64,000 bases of DNA from an uncultured Eubacteriales bacterium. Its GTDB lineage: Bacteria > Bacillota > Clostridia > Oscillospirales > Acutalibacteraceae. Positions 12,101-19,027 of the stretch are shown piece after piece. The position numbers and the translations under genes are program-made. The first letter of the stretch is position 1, and each line of letters opens with the position of its first letter. The notes below the pieces were generated by a model. It had not been told where the DNA came from. It saw nothing but the letters and a program-made list of their open reading frames with translations, and made no database searches. The stretch covers positions 37,165 to 101,164 of the forward strand of contig CAKSFA010000005.1 of NCBI GenBank assembly GCA_934454125.1, in the 5' to 3' direction.

Positions 12101-12453
12101 TAAATGAAAATGCAGGTCAGCACTCGGCACAGACTACAGGCACAGCAGGTTCTTCTGCTTTAAACACAACACAGCTCCTGCCCGTATACAATCCTACAAC
12201 CAATAACTACGATTTGTATGACGCAAACGAGCTGGTAAATCCAGACGTACCCGAAGAAGCAGTACAGAACCTGGAAGAAAAATCCGAGGTGAAAGGTGCG
12301 CTTAAGGTGTTAATGGATGCAAAAACCGTAACACCGCAAAGCAATTATGTATATAACTATGCAATCTTTACCGGTATTTTGGTACTGATTGGCGGTTGTA
12401 TGTTCTTCATCATTCGTCAAAGAAGAAAAATAAACGCCAAGAAGAGCGCATAA
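3133..12453 (+). CDS. Giant GLUG-repeat surface protein, membrane-anchored at both ends
   Basis: A 3106-residue surface protein. ATG 3133 is chosen because TGAGG lies 7 bases upstream; an in-frame ATG at 3097 would lie inside the previous gene. In order: an N-terminal membrane segment (about 4-23), an extracellular region, a Ser/Pro-rich linker (about 237-278), fibronectin-III-like beta modules (about 283-740), then three large blocks rich in GLUG-type motifs such as GGLVGNL, GGVIGLHN and GGIIGQNN (about 970-1250, 1420-1800 and 1920-2610). The second and third blocks open with related NYYVTSDIDF / NYYITNDLDF stretches. A C-terminal beta-rich region is followed by a hydrophobic segment (about 3077-3094) and a basic tail. 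There is no LPxTG motif, so both ends appear to sit in the membrane with a loop of about 3000 residues outside. GLUG repeats are known in bacterial surface adhesins and peptidases; no protease motif was seen. Confidence 0.85.
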   Translation: MKKIIAVVSAVICLIAVVVTFQLTYFHSTVVFGYDGVVISDEKLTNNLMTIPEDTATTLVEPAAVKASDMIYERNGSLYYGDNSKTKFLQEYPTFINQGKALLMLNDKATLIDQYFREQATFSNLVLTGGGLYQANTNSLIDDNVYYFLKLSNGFYINSLEMKIKTNLREYLFEMNSIHNFTETSILSYKYTSQGFQYSTITDVDLDSVISIGNTEMTYKEFLSKLSLYSEPTPKAERDQTSSDTSSEEVSSAPEESPSSNNAASAPQTNTSSGSQGEFPSTPYEKPRVIVSDFLPVPYGMTSKLTIIDSGNKMRSAVTFYIYEGDSLVLRKSFRADSDLLFENLKPGKEYRVKAQYEYIDANGQRTTDEFLDINVKTSSLSADDIISLNGEMGTVNFDSFILNNVAITSDISTYAVKYLQDLKVQVGDLTYSVPASDLTKLKSGQSISVVFPQMLTSNTDYTVTLKGYDRFGNEIPLQFEDLKIHTPKKLPDVTYNFEQKEIDYLKIKYSISDTDNVNPQAGKFQLYTVDAQGNADQLVEEINQSDVTDDTLEFNDPTFSSEYILRYVGTVDLVDGKGEQTDYTIKDYKFLSSSLSQLGVIYLNMTATKYTEEDSYTTLDGTIEENKNTYAFKIGKDTSYKATFTVDQALSSTRLLELIDKLNLELYTRDEEGNKVSVRTESFVAGSTEFDAVKAKGSFTKEFTDLQPNTQYFLDFKGEYRTRNMNVSMNLNYFRTWKTMPTASLTNLVTTSTHLYATAAVADPDRVSNAGRAMVVLNTYNEAGETDQDKLTGGTAIDVAYLKTNNADGEKISLKGLTAGQKYVLNYYISDTNWSSNSVNLVDKKIYLHSYIFTAQDNLDGKVKVADITTNSTNNNQIDVKLSTSFYDKTGLGDGKIYVDIYDENDNKLNDKSYSNSYTSGSNTVTHEQTITLPKEDKTYTAKLYTISKTFGHIMELSETQFNTKDAVKLIHNMKELYDINGQSGRYRVVNDLAYNESGAPNHQTISSFLGELDFDGHELKFAYSNTVRALFGTLQEGSVVKNLNLNITENNSTNTLYGIAQTNYGTIQELYLRTVGEKTIAANFNRSYLVGTNYGVIDTFVVYAAAGNSTVDGSGIIGEHNVSMGVVTNNGTIRNGYFDGAPINLRWGASVRNNRRAGIVAATNNSSGIIENIYVLNEFKGHGTYPSTLYSAVAVGSNAGTVKNLYTTKPAVNYSPDNVGVAVGTSTGTTSDVYYIHNSQRNNTANQRTNYEQLGSASFQSAVLNTQEKFDVERYVYNGYYPHIAFQNENMPTQALNPLPTITDTAKVSYINYDIEQEPNDPMSSDYHAILKIRVKNLYAYTVTGLTFDNLYAQILEQIDDAQNGESILRVKINTKQDGEFVDSHLLQTISFRDDLANELTTEYPTDSQRTLMTVRFYRTVNNIDDWKYINDHGNQNYYVTSDIDFMNIENAAYITTFSGNLEGNGHTVSAIKIKHENTTTPRKGVIGTMNGGSINNLTFKSVEIDAQLNQQNANGDIGIISLVQGDGQIRNVHVYDSTIKGSTSVGGLVGNLYGQVYDSSVHNTTIDSKVDRQYTMNIGGLVGQLQNNGVIQSSYVQGVTITTQKNESLNAGWTVSRVGGVLGNAAGNGIIQNVYAITTINAPTSSMVAGIVGTLNSGGKLDINGVFAKSDIVASSHAGGIIGLDNQRGTVTGSGTYTSSVVNGFFTGSIVATSNVTFGVGSNSNEHATNLYTHSSARLNGLGVTDSTKGTNVTIIDDSQFSSADVYTKTIGLGSAFDTSKVATTDGKFLLPKVNKLDGSGLVAGQVDNEFTKSDVYFQSLDITKDTTYAQTGKLTIKLFNKNTSKIKAVTFKDDMISTTGEATTSHDSTTNIMTYEVTVTPKYFVNTYYISTIVYEDGSGTDQTLNLNTAINTKFYRQISKPEEWPTTTNKTTYAENYYITNDLDFSTVVGTDLNKFRERFNVNVYDVHTSSGSSKTIKLGGSPITSLTPNQDFIFKSVAGEMKDLTFDTIKMEYNSQTNNLSGIIGQNTGTITNVTFKNIEITHKNGTTSYGTDGVGMIGQHNGGTVKNITVSGTNKVIVENGGHMVGLLIGRVGGGTLSDITVSGVNTVKGHENVGGVIGGVSGISSPITNIKVNMDGVSENGDSPIASDATNTLTVEATGSTPKQMGGVIGLHNASGSTLSNIEANNIEIKGLKGSHRNVDAGGILGQTRNATLSNSKAFNIKVTGETSNSVGRIGGVIGYISTGNNTTFTINGLKVYNIQTQAGLVEYSGGIIGQNNQAQLAISNITGSKITVNSPNNVGGLIGHMGYNMTANISDVDVTDVTVNNTSTGQYVGGMIAIVEGSTAIINNSYLRNLTIKTSSGTKDNKGVGGFIGYLSTPGTGNRITNSGLLVKEISSKNGGFTGGVVGKMQNNNVRLTFENSYVVGTSTTQQKAKIEGTSNTGGIVGEMSNDSNMLLTVNNSYVAADITTTNGHAGMLGGSTNHTTVNGFISLGSATAAGNNRNAGGIIGNINSSGVNTSLTSILVVADVKGPNNSVASFIGQLTNSNPSYSNAYLYEGSKVNDILVKTQYANDDLYKDRMLDSTKMKDGSTYSSMINLGSVWNYGNVSTLVAPRLNNLQHQFDITMFTETTADPTPDNNSKMMQFAAEEKAATVAQATALPSIQAYASAAGKVNVEFGFTDDSMQFAIVQNGQTLQTQALQNRVYTLSYNYQEAFDVVVTAATGEQTTYTVEPQKIARYAYVDDNGYYYISTNGAIMGSRSIGGNYLNLYKGQALDDQGNILTLAGQSKTGQIEQNLAIEEQTEPLFTFDKDGTTIATYQNFSTVGGQTRVGNLYLKKDSLSMIDAKLGATADSVIIDEVNGKQIQTVLKNGALLNLGNDMLLPEGFENRNIRYVTTNLNHESGIAIVDYEDGAKLIFNYRTGDVVQNQDAPFENKGLFSFITDNLNLDFFSVEPSLKAKYTAAKETADSLMAAPQLTSILNENAGQHSAQTTGTAGSSALNTTQLLPVYNPTTNNYDLYDANELVNPDVPEEAVQNLEEKSEVKGALKVLMDAKTVTPQSNYVYNYAIFTGILVLIGGCMFFIIRQRRKINAKKSA

Positions 12454-12470
12454 AAGATATTCAAAGCATT

Positions 12471-12513
12471 AAAATGCACAGTTGTTTGTAAATGCAAACG
12501 GCTGTGCATTTTT
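12471..12513 (+). terminator. Rho-independent terminator after the giant gene
   Basis: The stem AAAATGCACAG / CTGTGCATTTT has an inner GTTTG...CAAAC stem and ends in a short T-run. It lies 18 bases after the stop of the giant surface gene and closes the F1-like operon. Confidence 0.75.
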
Positions 12514-12809
12514 GCATGTTTGCGTGTTAAAACACATAAAATGAAATCAATGCAGCAACTTCTGATACCAAATCTTGCGGCGTTATAAGAGCTTTTTAGT
12601 CAAAGTGCTAAGAGAGAGCTGGTTTATTTTGGGTTTCTCTGTGAATAGCGGAAAAAAAACGTGTATTTTTAGAAAAAGTGCACATTTTCCTTTACAATTC
12701 TTAAAAAAAATGATAGAATTTGTTACATGTATAGGTGCAACCCTATCGAAATTACCGGTCAAACGTATTTGATGTTTGACCGTAAAACCTTTTAGAGGGG
12801 GAATTATCA
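12514..12809 (+). promoter_or_regulatory. nifJ promoter and leader with hairpin
   Basis: This gene-free stretch holds a sigma-A-type promoter, TTTACA at 12691-12696 and TAGAAT at 12714-12719 with 17-base spacing. In the leader there is a perfect 9-base hairpin, CGGTCAAAC (12756-12764) and GTTTGACCG (12774-12782), loop GTATTTGAT. The GAGGGGG ribosome site comes shortly after it. The hairpin has no T-run directly behind it, so it looks more like a leader structure or protein-binding site than a terminator. Nothing convincing was seen between 12514 and 12690. Confidence 0.65.
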
Positions 12810-15800
12810 ATGGCCAGAAAAATGAAAACCATGGATGGAAACAGTGCAGCTGCGCATGTTTCCTATGCTTTTACAGAGGTTGCCGCAATTTATCCCATCA
12901 CGCCGTCTTCCGTAATGGCAGATGAATCAGATCGATATGCGGCAGCCGGCAGAAAAAATTTATTTGGTAGAGAAGTGCAGGTTACAGAAATGCAGTCCGA
13001 GGGCGGCGCGGCAGGCGCCGTGCACGGTTCTCTGTCTGCCGGTGCTTTAACCACTACATATACGGCTTCTCAAGGCTTGCTACTGATGATTCCCAATATG
13101 TATAAAATGGCAGGTGAGCTGCTTCCAAGTGTTATCCACGTTTCAGCGCGTACAATTGCAGGGCATGCATTGTCCATTTTTGGTGATCACTCTGATATTT
13201 ATTCTTGTCGGCAAACCGGTTATGCAATGCTGTGCGCTAATAACCCGCAAGAGGTTATGGACCTCGGTGCCATTGCACACCTTGCTGCCATCAAAGGTCG
13301 TGTTCCCTTTCTACATTTCTTCGATGGGTTCCGTACCTCACATGAAATTCAAAAAATTCATACCTGGGACTATGAGGAATTAAATGAACTGCTGGATCAT
13401 GATGCAGTAGATGCCTTCCGCCGCCGCGCGCTCAACCCAGAGCATCCGGTACTGCATGGCGGTGCGCAAAATGGAGATGTTTTCTTCCAGAATCGCGAGG
13501 CCTGCAATCAGTTTTATGATGCCGTACCCGGTATTGTAGTTGATTATATGAATCAGGTTAATCAGCGCTGTGGCACTGATTATAAACCGTTTAATTATTA
13601 CGGCGCACCAGACGCAGACAAGGTAATCATCGCAATGGGCTCTGTGTGCGATACTACAGAAGAAGTCATTGATTATTTAACGGCAGCAGGTGAGAAGGTC
13701 GGTTTGATTAAAGTGCATCTCTACCGTCCCTTTGTGGCAGAATATTTGCTCAATGTACTGCCCAAAACTGTTAAAACCATTTCAGTGTTAGACAGAACCA
13801 AAGAACCAGGCTCCATTGGTGAACCGCTTTATCTCGATGTTGTGGCTGCATTAAAAGGTACCGAGTTTGAAACCACCCCAATCTATTCCGGCCGTTATGG
13901 TTTGGCATCAAAAGATACAGACCCGCGCTGCATCATTGCAGTCTACCGTAATATGGAAAACGCAACACCCAAAAAACGCTTTACTATTGGCATTGAAGAT
14001 GATGTCACACGCTTGTCTCTGCCATTAACCGAAAATCCAAACACCACACCCAAGGGCATCCACTCCTGTAAATTCTGGGGTCTGGGGGCAGACGGTACAG
14101 TTGGTGCAAACAAAAACTCGATCAAAATTATCGGCGATAAAACCGATATGTATGCCCAGGGGTATTTTGCATACGACTCCAAAAAATCTGGTGGTGTAAC
14201 CATTTCCCACCTGCGCTTTGGTGACAAACCCATTAAAAGTGCTTACTATGTCAGCAAAGCAGACTTTGTCGCTTGTCACAACCCGTCTTATGTGCATAAG
14301 TATGACATGGTGCAGGATTTGAAAAAGGGCGGTAGTTTCCTGCTCAACTGTGCATGGAACGTAGAGGAGTTGGGAGAACGCCTGCCGGCAAATGTCAAAC
14401 GTTATCTGGCAGAAAACGAAATCAACATGTATACCATTGACGGTATCAAGATTGGTAAAGAAATTGGCCTGGGTGGTCGAATCAATACGATTTTGCAGGC
14501 GGCTTTCTTTAATATTGCCAAAATTATTCCGATTGAAAAAGCTGTAGAATATATGAAAGATGCAGCAACCAAGTCTTACAGCAAAAAGGGCGAGAAAATT
14601 GTTGCCATGAACCATGCTGCAATCGATCGTGGCGTTACAGATGCAGTCAAGGTCGAAATTCCAGCAGATTGGAAACATGCGGTGGATGAAACAGTACAAA
14701 CAGCCGCTGTGCAAGGCAGACCTGAAGTTGTAGACTTTGTCAACAATATTCTGATTCCCGTTAATGCACAAAAAGGAGACACTTTGCCGGTTTCTGCCTT
14801 TGTAGATATGGCAGACGGCACCATGCCGCAAGGCACCGCAGCGTATGAAAAACGTGGCATTGCAGTTGATGTACCAGAATGGTTGCCTGAAAACTGTATT
14901 CAGTGTAACTTCTGTGCCTATGTTTGTCCGCACTCGGTCATTCGTCCGGTGCCAATGTCAGAAGCAGAAGCCAACGCTGCACCTGAGGCTACCCGCACCG
15001 TCGGCATGACAGGTATGCCTGATTTAAAATTTGTCATGACAGTATCTGTGCTCGATTGCACCGGTTGCGGTTGCTGTGCGCAGGTTTGTCCTGGCAAAAA
15101 AGGTCAAAAAGCATTGGTTATGGAGCCAATCGACACGCAAATGCAATTCCAGTCTGTGTTTGATTATGGTCAGACTATTGATGAAAAACCGGAGGTATTG
15201 GAGAAATTCAAAATCTCTACAGTCAAGGGCAGCCAGTTTAAACAACCGCTCATCGAGTTTTCCGGTGCTTGCGCCGGCTGTGGTGAAACACCATATGCAA
15301 AGCTGGTCACGCAGCTTTATGGCGACCGCCTCCTCATTGCAAATGCCACCGGCTGTTCCTCCATCTGGGCAGGTTCCATGCCTTCTACGCCATATACGGT
15401 CAATAAACAGGGCAAAGGTCCTGCATGGGCAAACTCCTTGTTTGAAGATAATGCAGAGTTTGGTCTGGGCATGAATCTGGCTCAGCGCGCGTTGCGCGAC
15501 AGACTGCGCGAGTATATCGAAAAAATTCAGGCAGACAATGTTTCTGCTGATATGAAGGCAGCGTGTGCAGCTTATTTAGAAACATTTGATGACAGCACAA
15601 CCAATTACGACGCAACTGCTACCCTGATCACAGAGCTTGAAAAGCTCCAAAACTGTGACTGTGAAGCCGGTGCACTTGCCAAAAAAGCGTTGATCGACCG
15701 CGATTTTCTTGCAAAAAAATCGGTTTGGTTATTCGGTGGTGACGGTTGGGCGTATGACATCGGCTTTGGTGGTTTAGACCATGCGATCGCCTCCGGCGAC

Positions 15801-16364
15801 AATATCAATATTCTGGTATTTGATACCGAGGTATATTCCAACACAGGTGGTCAGGCCTCCAAGGCTTCGCCAATTGGCTCCATTGCGCAGTTTGCGGCAA
15901 AAGGTAAAGGCACCAAGAAAAAAGATCTTGCTGCAATCGCCATGAGTTACGGTGATGTTTACGTTGCAAGCATCGCAATGGGTGCCGACTACAATCAAAC
16001 GCTCAAAGCCATTCGTGAGGCAGAAAGCTACAACGGTCCATCTGTAATCATTGCTTATTCGCCTTGCATCAGCCATGGTATCAAGAGCGGTATGAGCACC
16101 GTGCAAGAGGTTGAAAAACGCGCTGTTGCAGCCGGCTACTGGAGCCTCTTCCGGTATGATCCACGCCTGAAGAAAGAAGGCAAAGTACCATTCCTGCTTG
16201 ATAGCAAAGCTCCTTCAGCCAGCTATCGCGACTTCCTCATGAGTGAAGTGCGTTACAACGCATTGGCACGATCCTTCCCAGAGCGAGCAGAAATTCTGTT
16301 CAGTGAGTCTGAGCTGTTTGCGATGGAGCGGTACCAACAGTTGGTGAAACTCTCGCAAGGTTAA
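12810..16364 (+). CDS. nifJ: Pyruvate:ferredoxin (flavodoxin) oxidoreductase
   Basis: An 1184-residue single-chain PFOR that converts pyruvate and CoA to acetyl-CoA and CO2 while reducing ferredoxin in the cytoplasm, the central step of clostridial fermentation. The N-terminal pyrimidine-binding domain carries YPITPSS. A ferredoxin domain holds two four-cysteine motifs, CIQCNFCAYVCP near residue 696 and CTGCGCCAQVCP near 750. The C-terminal thiamine-diphosphate domain has GACAGCGETPY, GDGWAYDIGFGG (about 977) and NTGGQASK. The length matches the family (about 1170-1200). ATG 12810 follows GAGGGGGAATTATCA. It is monocistronic, with its own promoter and a strong terminator. Confidence 0.97.
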   Translation: MARKMKTMDGNSAAAHVSYAFTEVAAIYPITPSSVMADESDRYAAAGRKNLFGREVQVTEMQSEGGAAGAVHGSLSAGALTTTYTASQGLLLMIPNMYKMAGELLPSVIHVSARTIAGHALSIFGDHSDIYSCRQTGYAMLCANNPQEVMDLGAIAHLAAIKGRVPFLHFFDGFRTSHEIQKIHTWDYEELNELLDHDAVDAFRRRALNPEHPVLHGGAQNGDVFFQNREACNQFYDAVPGIVVDYMNQVNQRCGTDYKPFNYYGAPDADKVIIAMGSVCDTTEEVIDYLTAAGEKVGLIKVHLYRPFVAEYLLNVLPKTVKTISVLDRTKEPGSIGEPLYLDVVAALKGTEFETTPIYSGRYGLASKDTDPRCIIAVYRNMENATPKKRFTIGIEDDVTRLSLPLTENPNTTPKGIHSCKFWGLGADGTVGANKNSIKIIGDKTDMYAQGYFAYDSKKSGGVTISHLRFGDKPIKSAYYVSKADFVACHNPSYVHKYDMVQDLKKGGSFLLNCAWNVEELGERLPANVKRYLAENEINMYTIDGIKIGKEIGLGGRINTILQAAFFNIAKIIPIEKAVEYMKDAATKSYSKKGEKIVAMNHAAIDRGVTDAVKVEIPADWKHAVDETVQTAAVQGRPEVVDFVNNILIPVNAQKGDTLPVSAFVDMADGTMPQGTAAYEKRGIAVDVPEWLPENCIQCNFCAYVCPHSVIRPVPMSEAEANAAPEATRTVGMTGMPDLKFVMTVSVLDCTGCGCCAQVCPGKKGQKALVMEPIDTQMQFQSVFDYGQTIDEKPEVLEKFKISTVKGSQFKQPLIEFSGACAGCGETPYAKLVTQLYGDRLLIANATGCSSIWAGSMPSTPYTVNKQGKGPAWANSLFEDNAEFGLGMNLAQRALRDRLREYIEKIQADNVSADMKAACAAYLETFDDSTTNYDATATLITELEKLQNCDCEAGALAKKALIDRDFLAKKSVWLFGGDGWAYDIGFGGLDHAIASGDNINILVFDTEVYSNTGGQASKASPIGSIAQFAAKGKGTKKKDLAAIAMSYGDVYVASIAMGADYNQTLKAIREAESYNGPSVIIAYSPCISHGIKSGMSTVQEVEKRAVAAGYWSLFRYDPRLKKEGKVPFLLDSKAPSASYRDFLMSEVRYNALARSFPERAEILFSESELFAMERYQQLVKLSQG

Positions 16365-16391
16365 TGTTTCAAATTCCTGGGTAATAAAATA

Positions 16392-16429
16392 AAAAGCATC
16401 GGTATGAAAAAATCCATACCGATGCTTTT
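16392..16429. terminator. Bidirectional terminator between nifJ and the FUSC gene
   Basis: A perfect 15-base stem, AAAAGCATCGGTATG / CATACCGATGCTTTT, has an 8-base loop. A and T runs on the two sides let it serve the convergent genes on both strands. Confidence 0.85.
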
Positions 16430-16486
16430 CTTTGTCTGTCATTCTTTGCGTTGTCTCTTTGTTTCGTCTTTATGCTTCAGAATATT

Positions 16487-17578
16487 TTAATGCACGTGCC
16501 GCGTACCATGTGCTGACGATTTTTTTGTGTTTTTTATTAATTTCCAAATATTTGCATGTTCGATCATCAGTAAAATTCCAACAATCAGTGCCCCGATTAA
16601 TAGATACAAAACCCTTGCCGGCCATGCTACGGCGCTGTCCAAACCGAGCGTTCTGGCACTGCCCAGTGCGCTGATTACCACAAAAATCTGCTGCAATGGG
16701 TATTTTGTGATATAGGTGTAAATATAACCGGTTGCCAACAGACCAATATTCAGGTATTCCGGCGGGATGATAAAGTCAAATACAGTTACATAAAGCACTC
16801 CACCTAAAATGGTTGCAAAAATACGGTAGATTGTACGATGAGCCGTTTCAATCGGTTTGATCTGCGTCAGCGAAAATACCGGAAAGCTCAGCCACAATGT
16901 GCGAGTAGAACCGATCATATCGCCGATAAACATGGCAATCGTCATACCAATCGCCATGCGCAGAAAAAACTTATTGGTATCTGTTGCAAGTGTTGATACA
17001 GAACGCGTCAACGCCTCTTTCACACCAATACCAGGGCAAGGTTTCTTGCGGTGCAACGGGTAATAAATTACTGCAATCAAAGCGCCGCCGGCAGCCAGGC
17101 TTGCCATGCGCATGCCAAAATCGATGCCGTGTACCGGTGTGCTCTGCAAAAAAATATAACATAACAGAAATGGAATAAACGAACGGTACTCTGCCCGTTG
17201 ACCACCAAAAATAAGAATGGTATAAACGGTGATAAAATTCACAGCAATACCCAACCACGGGTTGATTGCCGCCACAAATGCCGCAATGCCTGTCAGCATA
17301 AACAGTCCAAAAATCACAAACGGAGCCTGCTTATGTCTGATGCCAATGTCCAACTTTAAAAACATCAGCAAACCAGTTACCATGCTCACACCGGTATACA
17401 GCACATTTTGCCCGAACAGCGCACTAAACCCAACAATAAATGCAATGATGAACGCAAACAACAGCGTTTTTGTTCCGATCAATTTTAAGATGCGCATCGG
17501 TTTGCTCATTGTTTTTTTGGTAGCCTTTGGTTTCTGTGGTCCATCCTGCTGCGGTGCTTTCAGTTCAACAGATTCCAT
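16487..17578 (-). CDS. FUSC-family (aromatic acid exporter-like) membrane protein
   Basis: A 363-residue membrane protein with the two-part layout of the FUSC / aromatic-acid-exporter superfamily: a Lys/Pro-rich cytoplasmic start, a first bundle of helices (about 36-175), a central loop, and a second bundle from about 210 to 340. The second bundle carries the FFLRMAIGMTIAMFIGD stretch and the TRTLWLSFPVFSLTQ segment typical of FUSC repeats. It probably exports an organic anion or similar compound; the substrate is unknown. The start is supported by AAAGGAAG 8 bases upstream. It is a clear paralogue of the gene to its right, with which it shares order and strand, although a terminator-like hairpin separates the two. 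Confidence 0.75.
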   Translation of the reverse strand: MESVELKAPQQDGPQKPKATKKTMSKPMRILKLIGTKTLLFAFIIAFIVGFSALFGQNVLYTGVSMVTGLLMFLKLDIGIRHKQAPFVIFGLFMLTGIAAFVAAINPWLGIAVNFITVYTILIFGGQRAEYRSFIPFLLCYIFLQSTPVHGIDFGMRMASLAAGGALIAVIYYPLHRKKPCPGIGVKEALTRSVSTLATDTNKFFLRMAIGMTIAMFIGDMIGSTRTLWLSFPVFSLTQIKPIETAHRTIYRIFATILGGVLYVTVFDFIIPPEYLNIGLLATGYIYTYITKYPLQQIFVVISALGSARTLGLDSAVAWPARVLYLLIGALIVGILLMIEHANIWKLIKNTKKSSAHGTRHVH

Positions 17579-17680
17579 GCTTCAAACTTCCTTTCTATTT
17601 TTGGGAAATAGTGTAATGCTACCACATTTCACCAGATGATTTGTGAACAAATTTTAAACCTTTTTCAGAAAACACGGATA

Positions 17681-17710
17681 AAAAATGCCAGCACTTTTGG
17701 CGCCGGCATC
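17681..17710 (-). terminator. Terminator of the upstream FUSC paralogue
   Basis: On the minus strand an ATGCCGGC / GCTGGCAT stem is followed by a T-run. It sits just past the stop of the gene ending at 17713 and before the second FUSC gene. Confidence 0.65.
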
Positions 17711-17712
17711 GT

Positions 17713-18870
17713 TTAGTCGATCGGAGTTTTTTTCTGTATGCGGGCTTTCCATTTTAGCACAAGCGCATAAATGCGGTCCACCAACCGCAACCGTGCGCAT
17801 AGTCCAATTGCGACTACAATTGCAACGCCGATTAACACAAATAAAATCCGCATTTCAAACGCAACGTCTGCCTGCAAAAATACCATCGCTCCGCTCAGTG
17901 AGTTAAGCGTTACAAATACCTGCTGAATCCAGTATGTATGCAAAAACAGATAAATATACCCTGTCAGCAGCAACAATACAGGGTGCCACGCTGCTGGCAC
18001 GATCCACTCAAACAACACAAAGAACAGCGCGCCGCCAATCAATGTGCCAATGATGCGGCACCAGATTTTTTTCTTTGATTCCCCCATAAATGGTTGCATC
18101 AGCGAAAGCACTGTAAACGAGATCCAAGCCGGTTTTAACACATGATAAAAATCACCAATCAGCATCGCAATGGTCAAACCGGCTGTCAGTCTGATGAAAA
18201 ATTTAGTGCGCAACGAGCAAACATGCGTTTCTCGAAAAATATCTGCAATGCTCCGCCGGCGCTCTACCTTGCGATGACGCAAATAATAAACAATGGCCAC
18301 CAGCAATCCACCGCCGGCAATCCCAATCATGCGCAAACCATATTCCGCACCATATACATGGCTGCTCTGCGCAAACAAATAGCACGATAAAATCGGGTAA
18401 TACGCCTTTGCCATGGGCTGATGACTGGTCAGCATCAAAATAATATAGACCGAAGCCAGGTTCACAAACACGCCAATCGCCGGGTGAAACGAGGCCAAAA
18501 ACGTTGCCACGCCGGTCAGCAAAAACACACCCCAAATTACACACGCACCCTGCAGCGGTTTAATGCCAATGTCAGTGCGATAAAAGCTGATCATAGCCAT
18601 CGCAATGGTCAAACCGATCAAACCATTGCTGCTGCCCAGCAAAAAGCTGTAAAGCGCCACAAAACCGAACAAAAATCCAATCAGCAGCAAATTGATCAAG
18701 GCGCGCCAAAAAAATCCCTTGTGATTATGGCCCGAGGGCAACGCCGCCGGAGACATAGCCTGCGCAGCGCCGCCAATGCCGTTAAAAGAGAACTCCAAGG
18801 TCTTTCCCACACTTTCTTCCCAATATTTTCGCCTTAAAAAGCAGAATGATTCCTCTTTATGATACGCCAT
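17713..18870 (-). CDS. FUSC-family membrane protein (paralogue)
   Basis: A 385-residue paralogue of the neighbouring FUSC protein with the same two helical bundles. Matching signatures include FFIRLTAGLTIAMLIGD and AWISFTVLSLMQP in the second bundle and TDIGIKP in the first. The N-terminal 50 residues are polar and probably cytoplasmic. No strong ribosome site precedes ATG 18870, so an internal start is possible. A transport role for organic anions or toxic aromatics is inferred from the family only. The pair probably arose by tandem duplication. Confidence 0.72.
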   Translation of the reverse strand: MAYHKEESFCFLRRKYWEESVGKTLEFSFNGIGGAAQAMSPAALPSGHNHKGFFWRALINLLLIGFLFGFVALYSFLLGSSNGLIGLTIAMAMISFYRTDIGIKPLQGACVIWGVFLLTGVATFLASFHPAIGVFVNLASVYIILMLTSHQPMAKAYYPILSCYLFAQSSHVYGAEYGLRMIGIAGGGLLVAIVYYLRHRKVERRRSIADIFRETHVCSLRTKFFIRLTAGLTIAMLIGDFYHVLKPAWISFTVLSLMQPFMGESKKKIWCRIIGTLIGGALFFVLFEWIVPAAWHPVLLLLTGYIYLFLHTYWIQQVFVTLNSLSGAMVFLQADVAFEMRILFVLIGVAIVVAIGLCARLRLVDRIYALVLKWKARIQKKTPID

Positions 18871-18993
18871 TCTGCTGGAAAATATGTGAATAAACTATGA
18901 AATCAATTGTAAATTTAAACAAATAAAATATTTTTATTTTGTGCATAAAGAGCAAAATTTTCTCTTACAATGATAAAAAATGAAAAGTTTTTG

Positions 18994-19022
18994 TTTACAA
19001 AGCGTACCTGTTGTGCTATAAT
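18994..19022 (+). promoter_or_regulatory. rpsO promoter
   Basis: TTTACA (18994-18999) and TATAAT (19017-19022) are separated by 17 bases, a near-consensus sigma-A promoter about 110 bases before rpsO. Confidence 0.8.
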
Positions 19023-19027
19023 ACTCT

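Noticed and set aside
12300..12453. LPxTG sorting signal at the end of the giant protein
   Set aside because: A hydrophobic segment and basic tail are present, but no LPxTG or close variant precedes them.
12575..12772. 65-codon frame before nifJ
   Set aside because: It spans the nifJ promoter and leader hairpin and has no ribosome site.
14025..14933. 302-codon minus-strand frame inside nifJ
   Set aside because: It is a complement shadow of a strongly conserved enzyme; no promoter, ribosome site or family pattern.
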